DNA from: Denitrovibrio sp.
GTDB lineage: Bacteria > Chrysiogenota > Deferribacteres > Deferribacterales > Geovibrionaceae
NCBI GenBank assembly: GCA_002869145.1
Contig: PKTM01000029.1
Span: 62,001 to 126,000, forward strand
Reading direction: 5' to 3'
Length of the DNA: 64,000 nt
Shown here: one piece after another, positions 25,943 to 35,297 of the stretch
Position numbering within the stretch: position 1 is the first letter of the stretch
Layout: every line of letters begins with the position of its first letter
Notes under the pieces: model-generated
Database searches by the model: none
Seen by the model: the letters and a program-made list of their open reading frames with translations, nothing else
What the model was told of the DNA's origin: nothing
Position numbers and translations under genes: made by a program

Positions 25943-28900
25943 TTACTCTTCGGCAGCTGCTTCTTCTTTTTCTCTCTTTGCTGCATCTTTATGTACATCA
26001 TCAAGAGTACGTTTCTCTTCTACCATGATATAGAACTCAAAAACATCGCCCTCTTTCAGGTCGTTGTATTTATCTATACCTATACCACATTCGTAGCCTT
26101 GTGCAACTTCTTTCGCATCATCAGTGAAACGTTTCAATGAAGACAGGACGCCATCATATATTACAATTGAGTCTCTTACAACTCTAACTTGCGCATTTCG
26201 CTGAACTTTACCGTCTGTAACCATAGAGCCGGCAATCTTGCCATGCTTTGGCACAGAGAAAACCTGACGTACTTCTGCACGACCGATGACCTCTTCGCGT
26301 TTGGATGGATCAAGCATCCCTTCCATAGCTTTCTTCACATCATCTATCGCCTGATAGATAACAGAATAAAGGTTAAGTTCGATCTTCTCCAGATCAGCCT
26401 TTGCTCTTGCCTGAACTCCTGGACGAACATTAAAGCCGATTACAACAGCATTTGAAGCTGATGCAAGGATAATGTCGTTTTCAGAGATACCGCCCACACC
26501 ACTGGAGATTATATTTACCTTTACCTCCGGGTTGGAAAGCTTAACAAGGGAAGACTTAAGAGCTTCAAGTGAGCCCTGAACATCAGCCTTAAGAACAATA
26601 TTAAGTTCTTTCAGCTCGCCCTCTTTTATCTTACTGAAAAGGTCTGCAAGAGAGACGGCAGATTTTTCTGCAAGAGTTTTCTTATGGTGCTCATCGCTGC
26701 GAAGCTCAGAAACCTGTCTTGCTGTTTTCTCATCCGGGGTTACAACAAATCTGTCACCTGACTGAGGCACGCCCGAAAATCCCATTATTTCAACAGGTAT
26801 TGAGAGCCCTGCTTCTTTTATTGCTGCGCCTTTGTAGTTAAACATGGCTCTTACTTTGCCGTATTCTGTACCTACAACAAAGTTGTCACCTTTTTTAAGT
26901 GTTCCTCTGTTTATAAGTACTGTGGCAACAGCACCTTTCTGTTTATCCAGTTTCGATTCGATAACTATCCCTTCTGCATGTGCTTCTTTGTTTCCCTGAA
27001 GCTCAAGAAGCTCCGCTTCAAGCAGAACTCTCTCCAGAAGGTCTTCTATCTGAAGGTTAGCTTTGGCTGATATCTCCTGAAACTGATAATCACCACCCCA
27101 GTCTTCGGAAATAACTCCGTGTTCTGCAAGCTGGTTACGAACCATATCAGGATTAGCATTCTCTTTATCTATCTTGTTGATAGCTACTATAAGCTTAACA
27201 CCTGCAGCTTTAGCGTGGTCTATTGCCTCTTTTGTCTGAGGCATAACACCATCATCTGCTGCGACAACTAGAATTACAATGTCAGTAACACTAGCACCTC
27301 TGGCACGAAGTGTTGTAAACGCTTCATGTCCCGGTGTGTCAAGGAATGTAATAGTACCTTTATCCATTTTTACTTCGTAAGCACCGATGTGCTGAGTGAT
27401 ACCACCCGCTTCACCTTCTGCAACAGCAGTTTCTCTAATACGGTCTAGCAGTGATGTTTTACCGTGGTCAACGTGTCCCATAACTGTAACTATAGGTGGT
27501 CTTGGGATAAGATTTTCAGGTTTATCATCGTGAACAGGTATAAGATCGTCCTCTGTGAGAAACTGAACTTTCACTTCTATGCCATATTCTTCACCAAGTA
27601 GAATAGCTGTGTCACCATCTATAGCCTGGTTAACGCTCGCCATGATACCAAGCTGCATAAGATGCTTAATAAGCTCTGTAGCTTTTACACCCATAAGCTT
27701 AGCAAGTTCCGAAACGATAATATTCTCGCCAACTGTAACGCTGGAAGGTCTTACAATTACCGGTTCCGGTTTATCCTCACGTCTCTTGCCTTTTTGTTTT
27801 CTGCCAGGTTTTCTGCGGTTGTCCTGATAGTTGCTGCGGTGTCTTTGCTGAGGTTTAGCCTCAACTTTTTCTTCAACTTTTACCTCTTCAGGCACTTCTT
27901 TATACTCTGCAGCAGCGTCAGTTTTTGACTCGAGTATTTCACGTTCAAGTTCGAACAATTCAATACCTTCATCAAGCCCCTTATGGATGTTCTTCTCTTT
28001 TTTCTGAACTGGAGCTTTAGTCTTTTTAGCCTCTATTGTAGGTGACTTTGGTTTTTCTTTAATAACCTTCTTCTTCTCAGTAGCAAGTGCTCCTGTGTCT
28101 TCACCCGGTTTAGGTCTTGGACCGCCCTGCTGACGATTATCGCCACCTCTGTAAGGTGGTCTGTCGCCCTGCTTACGATTATCGCCGCCTCTGTATGGTG
28201 GTCTGTCGCCCTGCTGACGGTTGTCTCCGCCTCTGTATGGCGGTCTGTCGCCCTGCGGACGATTGTCTCCGCCTCTGTATGGAGGTCTGTCGCCCTGCGG
28301 ACGATTGTCTCCGCCTCTGTATGGAGGTCTGTCGCCCTGCGGACGATTGTCTCCGCCTCTGTATGGCGGTCTGTCGCCCTGCTGACGGTTATCGCCGCCT
28401 CTGTAAGGAGGTCTGTCGCCCTGCTGACGGTTATCGCCGCCTCTGTAAGGTGGTCTGTCGCCCTGCTGACGGTTGTCGCCGCCTCTATATGGAGGTCTGT
28501 CGCCTTGTGGTCTGTCACCCTGAGGTCTTCTGTCACCCTGAGGTCTTGTTGATCTTTGATCAGTCTTTGGTGCTTCAGTTTTTGGTGCTTCTGCCTTTGG
28601 TGTTTCAGACTTGGGTTGCTCAGACTTTTGAGTTTCAGTCTTTGGTGCTTCAGATTTTTCTGCCTGTTTTGTTTCAGCTTTGGTATCGGGAGCCTTCTCC
28701 TCTGATTTAACCTGTGAAGTTTCTTTTGGTTCCTGTGCGGTCTCAGCAGCCTCGGCTGGTTTAGGCGCTTCTACCTTTTCATCTTTCATAGTTTCACGGT
28801 TTTCATCAACCTTACGGATGGTCTTTTCAAGTTTTTTCTTTCTATCCATCAGCTCTTGTTTAGAAATCTTTTTAGGAGCCGATGTTTCTTCGTTAGAACC

Positions 28901-29137
28901 AACTTTTACTTCGCGTGATTTGGGGTGTCTCTTGTGTCTCTCCATAGCTTTTTTGAGCATCTCCTGTCTTCTGTCCAGACGAAGATGTTTCGGGTCAATA
29001 CCTAAAGATACTGCCGCATCATCATCTACAGTGTTGTCATCTGCTATTTTTAATCCACCGTCAATAATTTTTTGTTTTGCTTCTTCTTCGCTGTTACCCA
29101 GCTTCTTTGCGATATCAGTTATTTTAATTCCAGCCAT
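25943..29137 (-). CDS. infB: Translation initiation factor IF-2 with repeat-rich N-terminus
   Basis: 1064 residues from the ATG at 29137 (GGGGTG six bases upstream; a GTG three codons earlier is less likely). An IF2-N helix at the start ([12 protein letters not shown]) is followed by a long charged, Pro-rich linker. The linker includes nine tandem 14-residue units of the form [15 protein letters not shown] second IF2-N subdomain follows. The GTPase domain has G1 [13 protein letters not shown]3 DTPGHEAF and G4 NKID, and domains II, III and C2 complete the protein. IF-2 recruits fMet-tRNA and drives subunit joining. The repeat linker makes the protein longer than most IF-2 proteins. Confidence 0.95.
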   Translation of the reverse strand: MAGIKITDIAKKLGNSEEEAKQKIIDGGLKIADDNTVDDDAAVSLGIDPKHLRLDRRQEMLKKAMERHKRHPKSREVKVGSNEETSAPKKISKQELMDRKKKLEKTIRKVDENRETMKDEKVEAPKPAEAAETAQEPKETSQVKSEEKAPDTKAETKQAEKSEAPKTETQKSEQPKSETPKAEAPKTEAPKTDQRSTRPQGDRRPQGDRPQGDRPPYRGGDNRQQGDRPPYRGGDNRQQGDRPPYRGGDNRQQGDRPPYRGGDNRPQGDRPPYRGGDNRPQGDRPPYRGGDNRPQGDRPPYRGGDNRQQGDRPPYRGGDNRKQGDRPPYRGGDNRQQGGPRPKPGEDTGALATEKKKVIKEKPKSPTIEAKKTKAPVQKKEKNIHKGLDEGIELFELEREILESKTDAAAEYKEVPEEVKVEEKVEAKPQQRHRSNYQDNRRKPGRKQKGKRREDKPEPVIVRPSSVTVGENIIVSELAKLMGVKATELIKHLMQLGIMASVNQAIDGDTAILLGEEYGIEVKVQFLTEDDLIPVHDDKPENLIPRPPIVTVMGHVDHGKTSLLDRIRETAVAEGEAGGITQHIGAYEVKMDKGTITFLDTPGHEAFTTLRARGASVTDIVILVVAADDGVMPQTKEAIDHAKAAGVKLIVAINKIDKENANPDMVRNQLAEHGVISEDWGGDYQFQEISAKANLQIEDLLERVLLEAELLELQGNKEAHAEGIVIESKLDKQKGAVATVLINRGTLKKGDNFVVGTEYGKVRAMFNYKGAAIKEAGLSIPVEIMGFSGVPQSGDRFVVTPDEKTARQVSELRSDEHHKKTLAEKSAVSLADLFSKIKEGELKELNIVLKADVQGSLEALKSSLVKLSNPEVKVNIISSGVGGISENDIILASASNAVVIGFNVRPGVQARAKADLEKIELNLYSVIYQAIDDVKKAMEGMLDPSKREEVIGRAEVRQVFSVPKHGKIAGSMVTDGKVQRNAQVRVVRDSIVIYDGVLSSLKRFTDDAKEVAQGYECGIGIDKYNDLKEGDVFEFYIMVEEKRTLDDVHKDAAKREKEEAAAEE
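28127..28504 (-). repeat. Nine tandem 42-bp repeats inside infB
   Basis: Nine in-frame units of 42 bp encode [12 protein letters not shown] plus a variable pair (QQ three times, PQ three times, QQ, KQ, QQ in protein order). Units differ mainly at third codon positions, and adjacent units carrying PQ are nearly identical, which suggests recent unit duplication. The product is an RGG-like, intrinsically disordered segment. Confidence 0.95.
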
Positions 29138-29142
29138 ATATT

Positions 29143-29385
29143 TCACCCCGTTTTACGGTTGCGTCTATCAACTTTTTGCAGTGAACTGTGCAGTTTATTC
29201 TTTTTCAGCCCGGTTTCTCTGCATTTTTCATTTTTGCAAACATAAGCTCCACGCCCATGTTTAATCTGCCTTTCATCTTCACACACGTCATCTTTAAATA
29301 CAAACCTTACAAGATCTGTCTTTGGCATTTTCTGCCTGCACGAAACGCATGTTCTCATGGGAGTCTCTCTCCCTGTCTTGCTCAT
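29143..29385 (-). CDS. YlxR/DUF448 family RNA-binding protein
   Basis: 80 residues with the DUF448 hallmark RTCVSCRQK near 11-19 and the GRGAYVCKNEKC segment, each carrying a cysteine pair. YlxR proteins lie between nusA and infB almost universally and are thought to bind RNA and influence transcription or RNase P. The ATG at 29385 overlaps the nusA stop (TAATG). An ATG nine codons later (29358) has a GGAG nearby and is an alternative start. Confidence 0.88.
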   Translation of the reverse strand: MSKTGRETPMRTCVSCRQKMPKTDLVRFVFKDDVCEDERQIKHGRGAYVCKNEKCRETGLKKNKLHSSLQKVDRRNRKTG

Positions 29386-30812
29386 TATTCTGTGTCTTTA
29401 TCTTTCTCCGCTTGAATTTCTGCTTCTTCAACAGTTATTTCAGCAGTTTCTTGTACTGTTTCAATCACTTCATCAGCTTCTTCAGCTGCTTCAGTCTCTT
29501 CCTCGAGCTCCTCTTCTTCTTCCTCAAGTTCATCAAACTTACTGGCAAGATAGTCCAGAGCCATGTTAATAACAGAAACAGCCTGATCTTCTCCGCATTC
29601 CATAGCCTGTTTCAGCTCATGAAAGCTTGCATTATAGAGTTTTTCTATATCGTCGTAACCAGCCTCAATAAGACTATTTTGAAGCTCATCTGTCATACCG
29701 GAGAGGTTTTCAAGATTATACATTTCATAAAAGTCTTTGAGCTCCTGCTCCTGATCCTGCATACGTTCTTTTCTAATTTCAGCGTATTCGGACTCTTTCA
29801 GAACATCAAGTCTCCACTCTGTGAGTTTGGCTGCCAAACGGACATTCTGACCTTTTTTACCAATGGCAAGTGAAAGCTGGTCGTCTGGGACAACTATCTC
29901 TATGGTTTCTTCATCTTCGAAAACATTTGTAAGCACAACTTCCGCAGGGGATATTGCGTTGCAAACAAATTTAATTGAATCAGGTGACCATTCTATCACA
30001 TCTATCTTTTAACCTCTCAGCTCATTGCTGATGGCGTTGATACGTACACCTTTAAGCCCGATACATGCTCCCACAGGGTCTATGCTGCTATGGGTTGTGT
30101 AAACAGCGACTTTCGCTCTGTCTCCGGGTTCTCTGGAAACAGCTTTTACATCTATGATTCCTTCGAAAACTTCCGGAATCTCTGTCTCGAAAAGCTTTCT
30201 CATGAACGCCGGGTGTGTTCTGGAGAGAATAAGCTGAGGCCAGCCTTTAATAAGCCTGATATCAAGCAGAAGTGCTCTTACATAGTCACCTCTATTGAAA
30301 AAATCGCCGCCTATCATCTCTCTCTTTGGAAGAACAGCTTCTGTTTTCCCTATGTTTATAATGAGGTTCTCTCTATCAGTTTTAAGAACAACACCGTTTA
30401 CTATCTCGCCTATTCTGTCTTGGAACTGGTCAAGAACAACTTGCTTTTCTGCATCACGCAGTTTTTCAAAAAGTTTTTGCTTGGCCACAAGCGCCGCCTG
30501 TCTTCCAAGCTCCTCAAGCGTTGTAGGAACCATTACAACATCACCAAGCTGCGGATTCTCCTTGTAAGGATCAGCTTCATCTATGTGCACTTCTGTCCAC
30601 TTATCGTCTACGCTTTCGCAAACCTCTTTATGCAGAAGTATTTCGATTGTACCTTTATCAATGTCTATATTTACATCGGGTTCAAGGAGTTTGCCGATTT
30701 TTCTGGCTACAGCTGCCAGTATTGATTCTCTCAGGGCATCATAAAGAAGCTCTCTGGCTATCCCTTTTTCCCTTCCGATTTCATCGACAACTTTTGTCAG
30801 TTCCTTGCTCAT
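29385..30812 (-). pseudogene. nusA: Transcription factor NusA, interrupted by one in-frame TAA
   Basis: From the ATG at 30812 (AGGAGG seven bases upstream) the frame encodes 475 codons of NusA. The order is N-terminal RNA-polymerase-binding domain, S1 domain, KH1 and KH2, then an acidic tail with helix-hairpin-helix-like repeats. TAA at 30009-30011 (codon 268) falls in KH1 between NAISNELRG and [15 protein letters not shown], and no frameshift is involved. NusA proteins have Glu here (NELRGEKID), so the codon should be GAA. As read, the product ends inside KH1, and a GTG at 29999 is the only nearby restart. NusA controls pausing, termination and antitermination and is essential in most bacteria studied, so a true null is unlikely. 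Context (rimP before, ylxR-infB after) is canonical. Confidence 0.9.
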
Positions 30813-30843
30813 CTTTCCTCCTGAAAACAGACCATGCCTGTTC

Positions 30844-30873
30844 AGTATATATTTTATCTTTGTAACAGATGAA
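30844..30873 (-). promoter_or_regulatory. Possible nusA promoter
   Basis: Between the rimP-nusA terminator and the nusA start, TTCATC (30873-30868) and TATACT (30849-30844) are spaced 18 bases on the minus strand. The -10 matches five of six, the -35 only three. A promoter here would be expected if the upstream terminator stops rimP transcription, but the motif alone is weak. Confidence 0.3.
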
Positions 30874-30915
30874 CTTAGCTTATCAGAAAGAAGCCATCTC
30901 ACCTGATTTTAAACA

Positions 30916-30942
30916 CAAAAAAAGTGGGCACAATGCCCACTT
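30916..30942 (-). terminator. Intrinsic terminator or attenuator between rimP and nusA
   Basis: A perfect nine-base inverted repeat (aagtgggca, loop caa, tgcccactt in plus orientation) is followed on the minus strand by seven T. It lies about 70 bases after the restored rimP stop and about 100 bases before nusA. It has no T run on the plus strand, so it acts in the operon direction. It could separate rimP from nusA or act as an attenuator. Confidence 0.82.
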
Positions 30943-31011
30943 CGATAATAGAAATATCACACCAAGCCTTATTATGCAAGGGTTTTTATTATATTCAGCA
31001 AATATGATCTT

Positions 31012-31497
31012 TTAGTCAAACTCAACCACAAGGTTTGCCTTTGCAATATTGTCCAGTTCAAGTTCAAAGACAGCGCTCTCTTTCACAACATTCAGAGTAA
31101 CTTTGCCTTCTTCTGCCTACTCTATTATACCGGTATAGCTCTTTCTGCCGGTTTTGTCCTTTTCCCGATTGGTTATTTTACATTTTTTCCCGATAAACCT
31201 TTTAAAATCAGATTCACTGCGAAGAGGTCTTTCCAGGCCGGGGGTTGAAACTTCAAGGTTATACCTGTCAAACGGAATATTTGACTCATCGCTGTCCAGA
31301 AATTCGGATACAGCTCTGCTGGCTATTGTGCAGTCCTCTATACCAGGACCTTCCGGCTTGTCTATTGTAATACGGAGCACTACTCCGCCTCTTTCACTGC
31401 GGAGAGTAAGCTCAAATAGGTCAAGACCTTTCTCTTCAAGTGCTTTCAGAATATATGGTCTGATTTTATCTGTAATGTATTTGTTTGATCTTTTCAT
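31012..31497 (-). pseudogene. rimP: Ribosome maturation factor RimP, interrupted by one in-frame TAG
   Basis: The frame from the ATG at 31497 gives 161 codons, a normal RimP length. The N-terminal domain has LTLRSERGGVVLRITIDKP-like content and DRYNLEVSTPGLERPL, the family signature. TAG at 31117-31119 (codon 127) interrupts the C-terminal SH3-like domain. The same frame resumes with AEEGKVTLNVV and ends VFELELDNIAKANLVVEFD with TAA at 31012-31014, which is typical RimP C-terminal sequence. One change (GAG to TAG is the simplest) explains it. RimP assists 30S assembly. The start overlaps the stop of the upstream PHP-domain gene (ATGA). Confidence 0.88.
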
Positions 31498-32399
31498 ATA
31501 AAGAAGTAACCATGTTCCATAGATGTTAGCCTTTCTATGAACTTGTTTGGTACGGAATTATCTTTGCAGCCATGACCAGCAAGGTGTATCCCCGGCTTAA
31601 TCCTTTCACCGTGAAAATCGCTTCCGGCAGTGATAAGAAGTCCTCTCTACTCTGCAATCTCTTTATAATACTGTATCTGTTCATCATTATGATATGATGA
31701 GTAAACATCTATCCCCGCTATCCCGTCAACAGCAAGTTCTTCAATCTTCCTGTCTGTATATAAAGATGGATGACCAATGATTAAAACAGCCTTGTCTTTA
31801 AGTTTTTCTATTGTTTCATGGAAGTGAAGCAGCGGTGCATCCACATATGCTTTGCCGCCTTTAGTAAAATAGTCAAAGTAAAAATTGGTATATGGGGACT
31901 TAGATTTCTCACCTGAAAGGTACTCATGGAGGGCTTCTCTATTTTCTTTATACTTTGCAAGCACCTTCAAAAATGTTACACCTGAAGGGAGTTTACCCCC
32001 GGAAGTCTTCATAACTTCTTTATAGTCAACTTTAAAACCTAAATCCTGAAGTTTTTCCACACGAAGTTCAGACTGAAGCACCCTATTGCGGTTATATGTT
32101 TCCAGAACTCCTGCCATAATAGTGCAGCTTTCGTTAAAACCGTAAGCACAAACATGCACTTCACGATCACCATGATATAGGGAAAGCTCTACACCATTAA
32201 TGTATAAGGTTTTATTGCCGTATTTGCCTTTGTACCACTTCATAACATCCGCAGATGCCAGAGAATTATGGTCTGTAATAGAGAACATATTAATGCCTCT
32301 GGAGCGGGCAATGGTAAGTATCTCATAAGGCGTCAATACACCATCTGAACTGTGATCCGAGTGCATGTGCAGATCAAACTTGTTTACCTTAAAATTCAA
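31494..32399 (-). pseudogene. PHP-domain phosphoesterase, interrupted by one in-frame TAG
   Basis: The N-terminal metal-binding motif FDLHMHSDHSSDG and SITDHNSLAS identify a PHP domain of the YciV/TrpH type (nucleoside 3',5'-bisphosphate or RNA phosphatase). TAG at 31647-31649 (codon 251 of 301) follows YYKEIAE. The same frame continues with RGLLITAGSDFHGERIKPG, the C-terminal metal-ligand DFH motif, and ends in TGA overlapping the rimP ATG (ATGA). Without the readthrough part the active site lacks metal ligands. I place the start at a TTG (32399) with GGAG six bases upstream; a TTG at 32435 lies inside iorB. GAG, AAG or CAG to TAG could each explain the stop. Confidence 0.82.
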
Positions 32400-32412
32400 A
32401 TGTTTCTCCGAA

Positions 32413-32982
32413 TCAGATATTATATCCGATGTCAAATGCCTTCAGGTTCAAGTCGATAGTTTTCGGTGGAACCCTGTCTTTTATTGCCTGTTCCCAGGCT
32501 TCTTTTTTGAAAGGGACTGCTTTTGCAAGAATTCCTAAAATAACCATTCCGGCCACCTTAGGGTTACCTATCTCCATCGCTTTGCTTATAGCATCAGTTT
32601 CATAAACTTTACTGAAGATCTTCTTGGTCTGTGCAACTTTCTCATCAGGGTACTGTGCAGAACCGTCAGCAACGGTTGGAGGCGCGATAACCTGAGTATT
32701 CAAGATAAGAGTTGTCTCCTTTCCATAATATTCATCATACCGTAAAAATTCCATCCTTTCAAAAGAAACAACAATATCTGCACTTTTTTCGGGAATTGTA
32801 GGTGAAAAAACTTCTTCACCAACACGAATATGCGTTACAACACTGCCGCCTCTTTGAGCCATGCCGTGTATTTCACTTTTTTTAACATCAAAACCATTTG
32901 CCAGAGCAACATCGCACACAATGTTGCTTGAAAGGACAGTACCCTGACCGCCCACACCAACCATGAGTATATCAAGCTTCAT
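32413..32982 (-). CDS. iorB: Indolepyruvate:ferredoxin oxidoreductase, beta subunit
   Basis: 189 residues matching the gamma-type domain of 2-oxoacid:ferredoxin oxidoreductases: GVGGQGTVLSSNI at the N-terminus and MAQRGGSVVTHIRVG near residue 40. Together with IorA it oxidatively decarboxylates arylpyruvates such as indolepyruvate with CoA and ferredoxin, in anaerobic aromatic amino acid breakdown. It starts one base after the iorA stop. The length is normal. Confidence 0.93.
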   Translation of the reverse strand: MKLDILMVGVGGQGTVLSSNIVCDVALANGFDVKKSEIHGMAQRGGSVVTHIRVGEEVFSPTIPEKSADIVVSFERMEFLRYDEYYGKETTLILNTQVIAPPTVADGSAQYPDEKVAQTKKIFSKVYETDAISKAMEIGNPKVAGMVILGILAKAVPFKKEAWEQAIKDRVPPKTIDLNLKAFDIGYNI

Positions 32983-34719
32983 TTATTTGCTCCTCTGCTC
33001 TATTGCGCCGAATTTACAAACTTTTATACAAAGATGACATCCTGTACAAAGATTTTCGTCTATATATGCCACTCTATCCTCTTCTTTCCAGAGAATAGCC
33101 GGACAGCCGAGTCTGGTGCAAATTCTGCATCCGCTGCATTTGTCTTCATGAATGAAATAAGGTTTATCAACAACAGACCTATCAGCAAATATACAAGGCT
33201 TGTTTGTAATTATAACGCTAGGTTCTTTTTTAGAGGTTTCTTCTTTTAAAACTTCCATACAGGCCGCTATGTCAAAAGGATCAGTAACCCTTATGTTTTC
33301 AGGTTTTACACCTATGGATTTGCACAGATTCACATAATCTATCTTTACTGTTGGTGCTCCGTGTATGTCGCAGCCAGTGCCTGCGTTCGGCTGATGCCCT
33401 GTCATGCCTGTTATGCCGTTATCAAGTATTATAACTGTTGAATGTCCGTTATTATATACTGTATTTATAAGACTGTTTATCCCAGTATGCAAAAATGTGG
33501 AATCTCCGATAACAGCAACTGACTTTTCTGACATGTTTTCAGATGCCTTATCAAGCCCGTGCGCCATACCTATACTTGCACCCATGCAGACTGTAGTATT
33601 GATAGCTTTTAAGGGAGGAAGCAGACCAAGTGTATAACACCCTATGTCTCCTGTCACAAAGAGTTTCAGCCTGTTTATGGCGTAAAAAATACCTCTGTGT
33701 GAGCATCCGGGGCACATGCTTGGCGGGCGGAAAGGCAGACTCATATCTGGCTCCACCTCATACTCTTCTGAGTTGAAGAGTGCTCTTACGGCATCCACGG
33801 AAAGCTCTCCGCAAAGACTACGGTCTATATGCTCTATTGCAATACCTGCCGCTGTTATCTCTGTTTCAAAGAAAGGATCAAGCTCTTCCACTACATAAAG
33901 TTTATCTACTAACTTACTGAATTTCTTTATCTTTTCCATAGGGAGAGGCCACACCATGTCAAGCTTTAAAGTGGAAGCTTCCGGGTTTGCCTCACGAACA
34001 TAGTTATAAGTAACACCAGCGCATATAACACCCACAGACTTGTCACGTATTACATAATTATTATATTTGTCACCTTCTGCAAGCTCCTGAAGCTCAAGAA
34101 GACGATTCTCTACTATTCTATGTCTTTTGCGTGCGTTAGCGGGGATCATAACCCATTTAGGAATGTTGTTTTCAGGTTCGAAATGTGGTGCTTCAGCCCT
34201 GTCTTCCAGCTCCACCACTGTCTGTGTGTGCGATACTCTGGTACAAGACCTGACAAGCACAGGAGTACAGAACTCTTCTGACAGGTCAAATGCTTCCTTG
34301 GTAAATCTTTTAGCCTCTGCACTGTCAGCAGGCTCAAACATTGGCATTTTGCCAAATCTTGCATAGTGTCTGCTGTCCTGCTCATTCTGGGAGCTGTACA
34401 TATTAGGGTCGTCAGCCACAACAGCTACAAGTCCTGCATTCACGCCTGTATATGAGAGTGTCATGATAGGGTCAGATGCGACATTGAGCCCAACATGCTT
34501 CATGCATGTCATAGCTCTTTTTCCGCCTAGACTTGCGCCTATTGCGACCTCCATAGCAACTTTTTCATTAGTCGCCCACTCTGTGTAAAGTTCTTTATAA
34601 TGGGCGGCATGCTCAGTTATCTCAGTACTGGGTGTACCGGGGTAAGAACTTACCACACCTGCACCTGCTTCAAATGCGGCTCTGGCAAAAGCCTCGTTGC
34701 CGCTTAAAACTTTCTTCAT
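32983..34719 (-). CDS. iorA: Indolepyruvate:ferredoxin oxidoreductase, alpha subunit
   Basis: 578 residues from the ATG at 34719, which overlaps the stop of the preceding gene (TAATG); a GTG four codons earlier is less likely. A pyruvate-binding N-domain has GNEAFARAAFEAG and SYPGTPSTE. A TPP-binding domain has GDSTFLHTGINSL. The C-terminal two-[4Fe-4S] ferredoxin domain has CSGCRICTRLGCP and CTGCHLCIKVC. It is the catalytic subunit of the IorAB complex and is followed directly by iorB. Confidence 0.95.
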   Translation of the reverse strand: MKKVLSGNEAFARAAFEAGAGVVSSYPGTPSTEITEHAAHYKELYTEWATNEKVAMEVAIGASLGGKRAMTCMKHVGLNVASDPIMTLSYTGVNAGLVAVVADDPNMYSSQNEQDSRHYARFGKMPMFEPADSAEAKRFTKEAFDLSEEFCTPVLVRSCTRVSHTQTVVELEDRAEAPHFEPENNIPKWVMIPANARKRHRIVENRLLELQELAEGDKYNNYVIRDKSVGVICAGVTYNYVREANPEASTLKLDMVWPLPMEKIKKFSKLVDKLYVVEELDPFFETEITAAGIAIEHIDRSLCGELSVDAVRALFNSEEYEVEPDMSLPFRPPSMCPGCSHRGIFYAINRLKLFVTGDIGCYTLGLLPPLKAINTTVCMGASIGMAHGLDKASENMSEKSVAVIGDSTFLHTGINSLINTVYNNGHSTVIILDNGITGMTGHQPNAGTGCDIHGAPTVKIDYVNLCKSIGVKPENIRVTDPFDIAACMEVLKEETSKKEPSVIITNKPCIFADRSVVDKPYFIHEDKCSGCRICTRLGCPAILWKEEDRVAYIDENLCTGCHLCIKVCKFGAIEQRSK

Positions 34720-35297
34720 TAACCATCCCACCTTTCTATCTGCTTAAGTAATTCATTTTCCTTATATTTCTCTTGAAAAACTGTGAGTATTTCAGTCTTT
34801 TTTGCATCATCAGCCGCAAGGTATGCTCTGTAGTACCAAAGTGGTGTCATAACACTCTCTGTAAGGTACTGTTCGGGATTTACATCTCCCATGCCTATGT
34901 CAAATCTTAGACCATCAGCAAGTTCTTTGAAGTCGCCGCCGGCGCTGGAAAGAGGGATATCTACCAAATCCATTTTCCCTTGTTTAACAAGAACCTCAGC
35001 AGCTTTCAGGTTTATGTAGTCTCCAGCATCAGGATATTGGTTCGCAACAGCGACAAAATCATTCAGCTGAGCCTCTGTCGTGCCGTTAAACTCGAAAAGC
35101 ATCTCAAGCTGGCCGACCTTATTTACAAGAAGCTGGTCTTTTGACTCGTTCATAGATTTAAAAGCATATCCTGCAATGAATAAAACGAGGAGAACTGCAA
35201 CTCCTAAAAGAAGTTTCCTGTAGTGTGTCGCAAGAAACAAGTCCATTTTATCGACAGGTGCTTCTTCGATCATTTGCTTTTGTTTTTTTCTGTTCAC
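34719..35297 (-). CDS. Membrane-anchored YfgM-like protein
   Basis: 192 residues. A cytoplasmic lysine-rich start (MNRKKQKQMIEE) is followed by one transmembrane helix near residues 29-47 (LLLGVAVLLVLFIAGYAF) and a helical periplasmic region of about 145 residues. The layout resembles YfgM/TPR_21 proteins, which associate with the SecYEG translocon and periplasmic chaperones. Repeats are weak, so the assignment is tentative. It starts one base after a PHP-domain gene and its stop overlaps iorA. Confidence 0.6.
   Translation of the reverse strand: MNRKKQKQMIEEAPVDKMDLFLATHYRKLLLGVAVLLVLFIAGYAFKSMNESKDQLLVNKVGQLEMLFEFNGTTEAQLNDFVAVANQYPDAGDYINLKAAEVLVKQGKMDLVDIPLSSAGGDFKELADGLRFDIGMGDVNPEQYLTESVMTPLWYYRAYLAADDAKKTEILTVFQEKYKENELLKQIERWDG

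Noticed and set aside
28127-28504. CRISPR-like repeat array
   Set aside because: Units are contiguous 42-bp coding repeats without unique spacers and keep the infB reading frame.
28117-28710. Plus-strand frame and minus-strand alternative frame made of repeating Cys/Arg or Thr/Ala units
   Set aside because: Both are out-of-frame readings of the infB 42-bp repeat array; the IF-2 frame explains the region.
30943-31011. tRNA or small RNA gene in the rimP-nusA gap
   Set aside because: No cloverleaf or conserved T-loop sequence can be formed; the region reads as AT-rich spacer beside the terminator.
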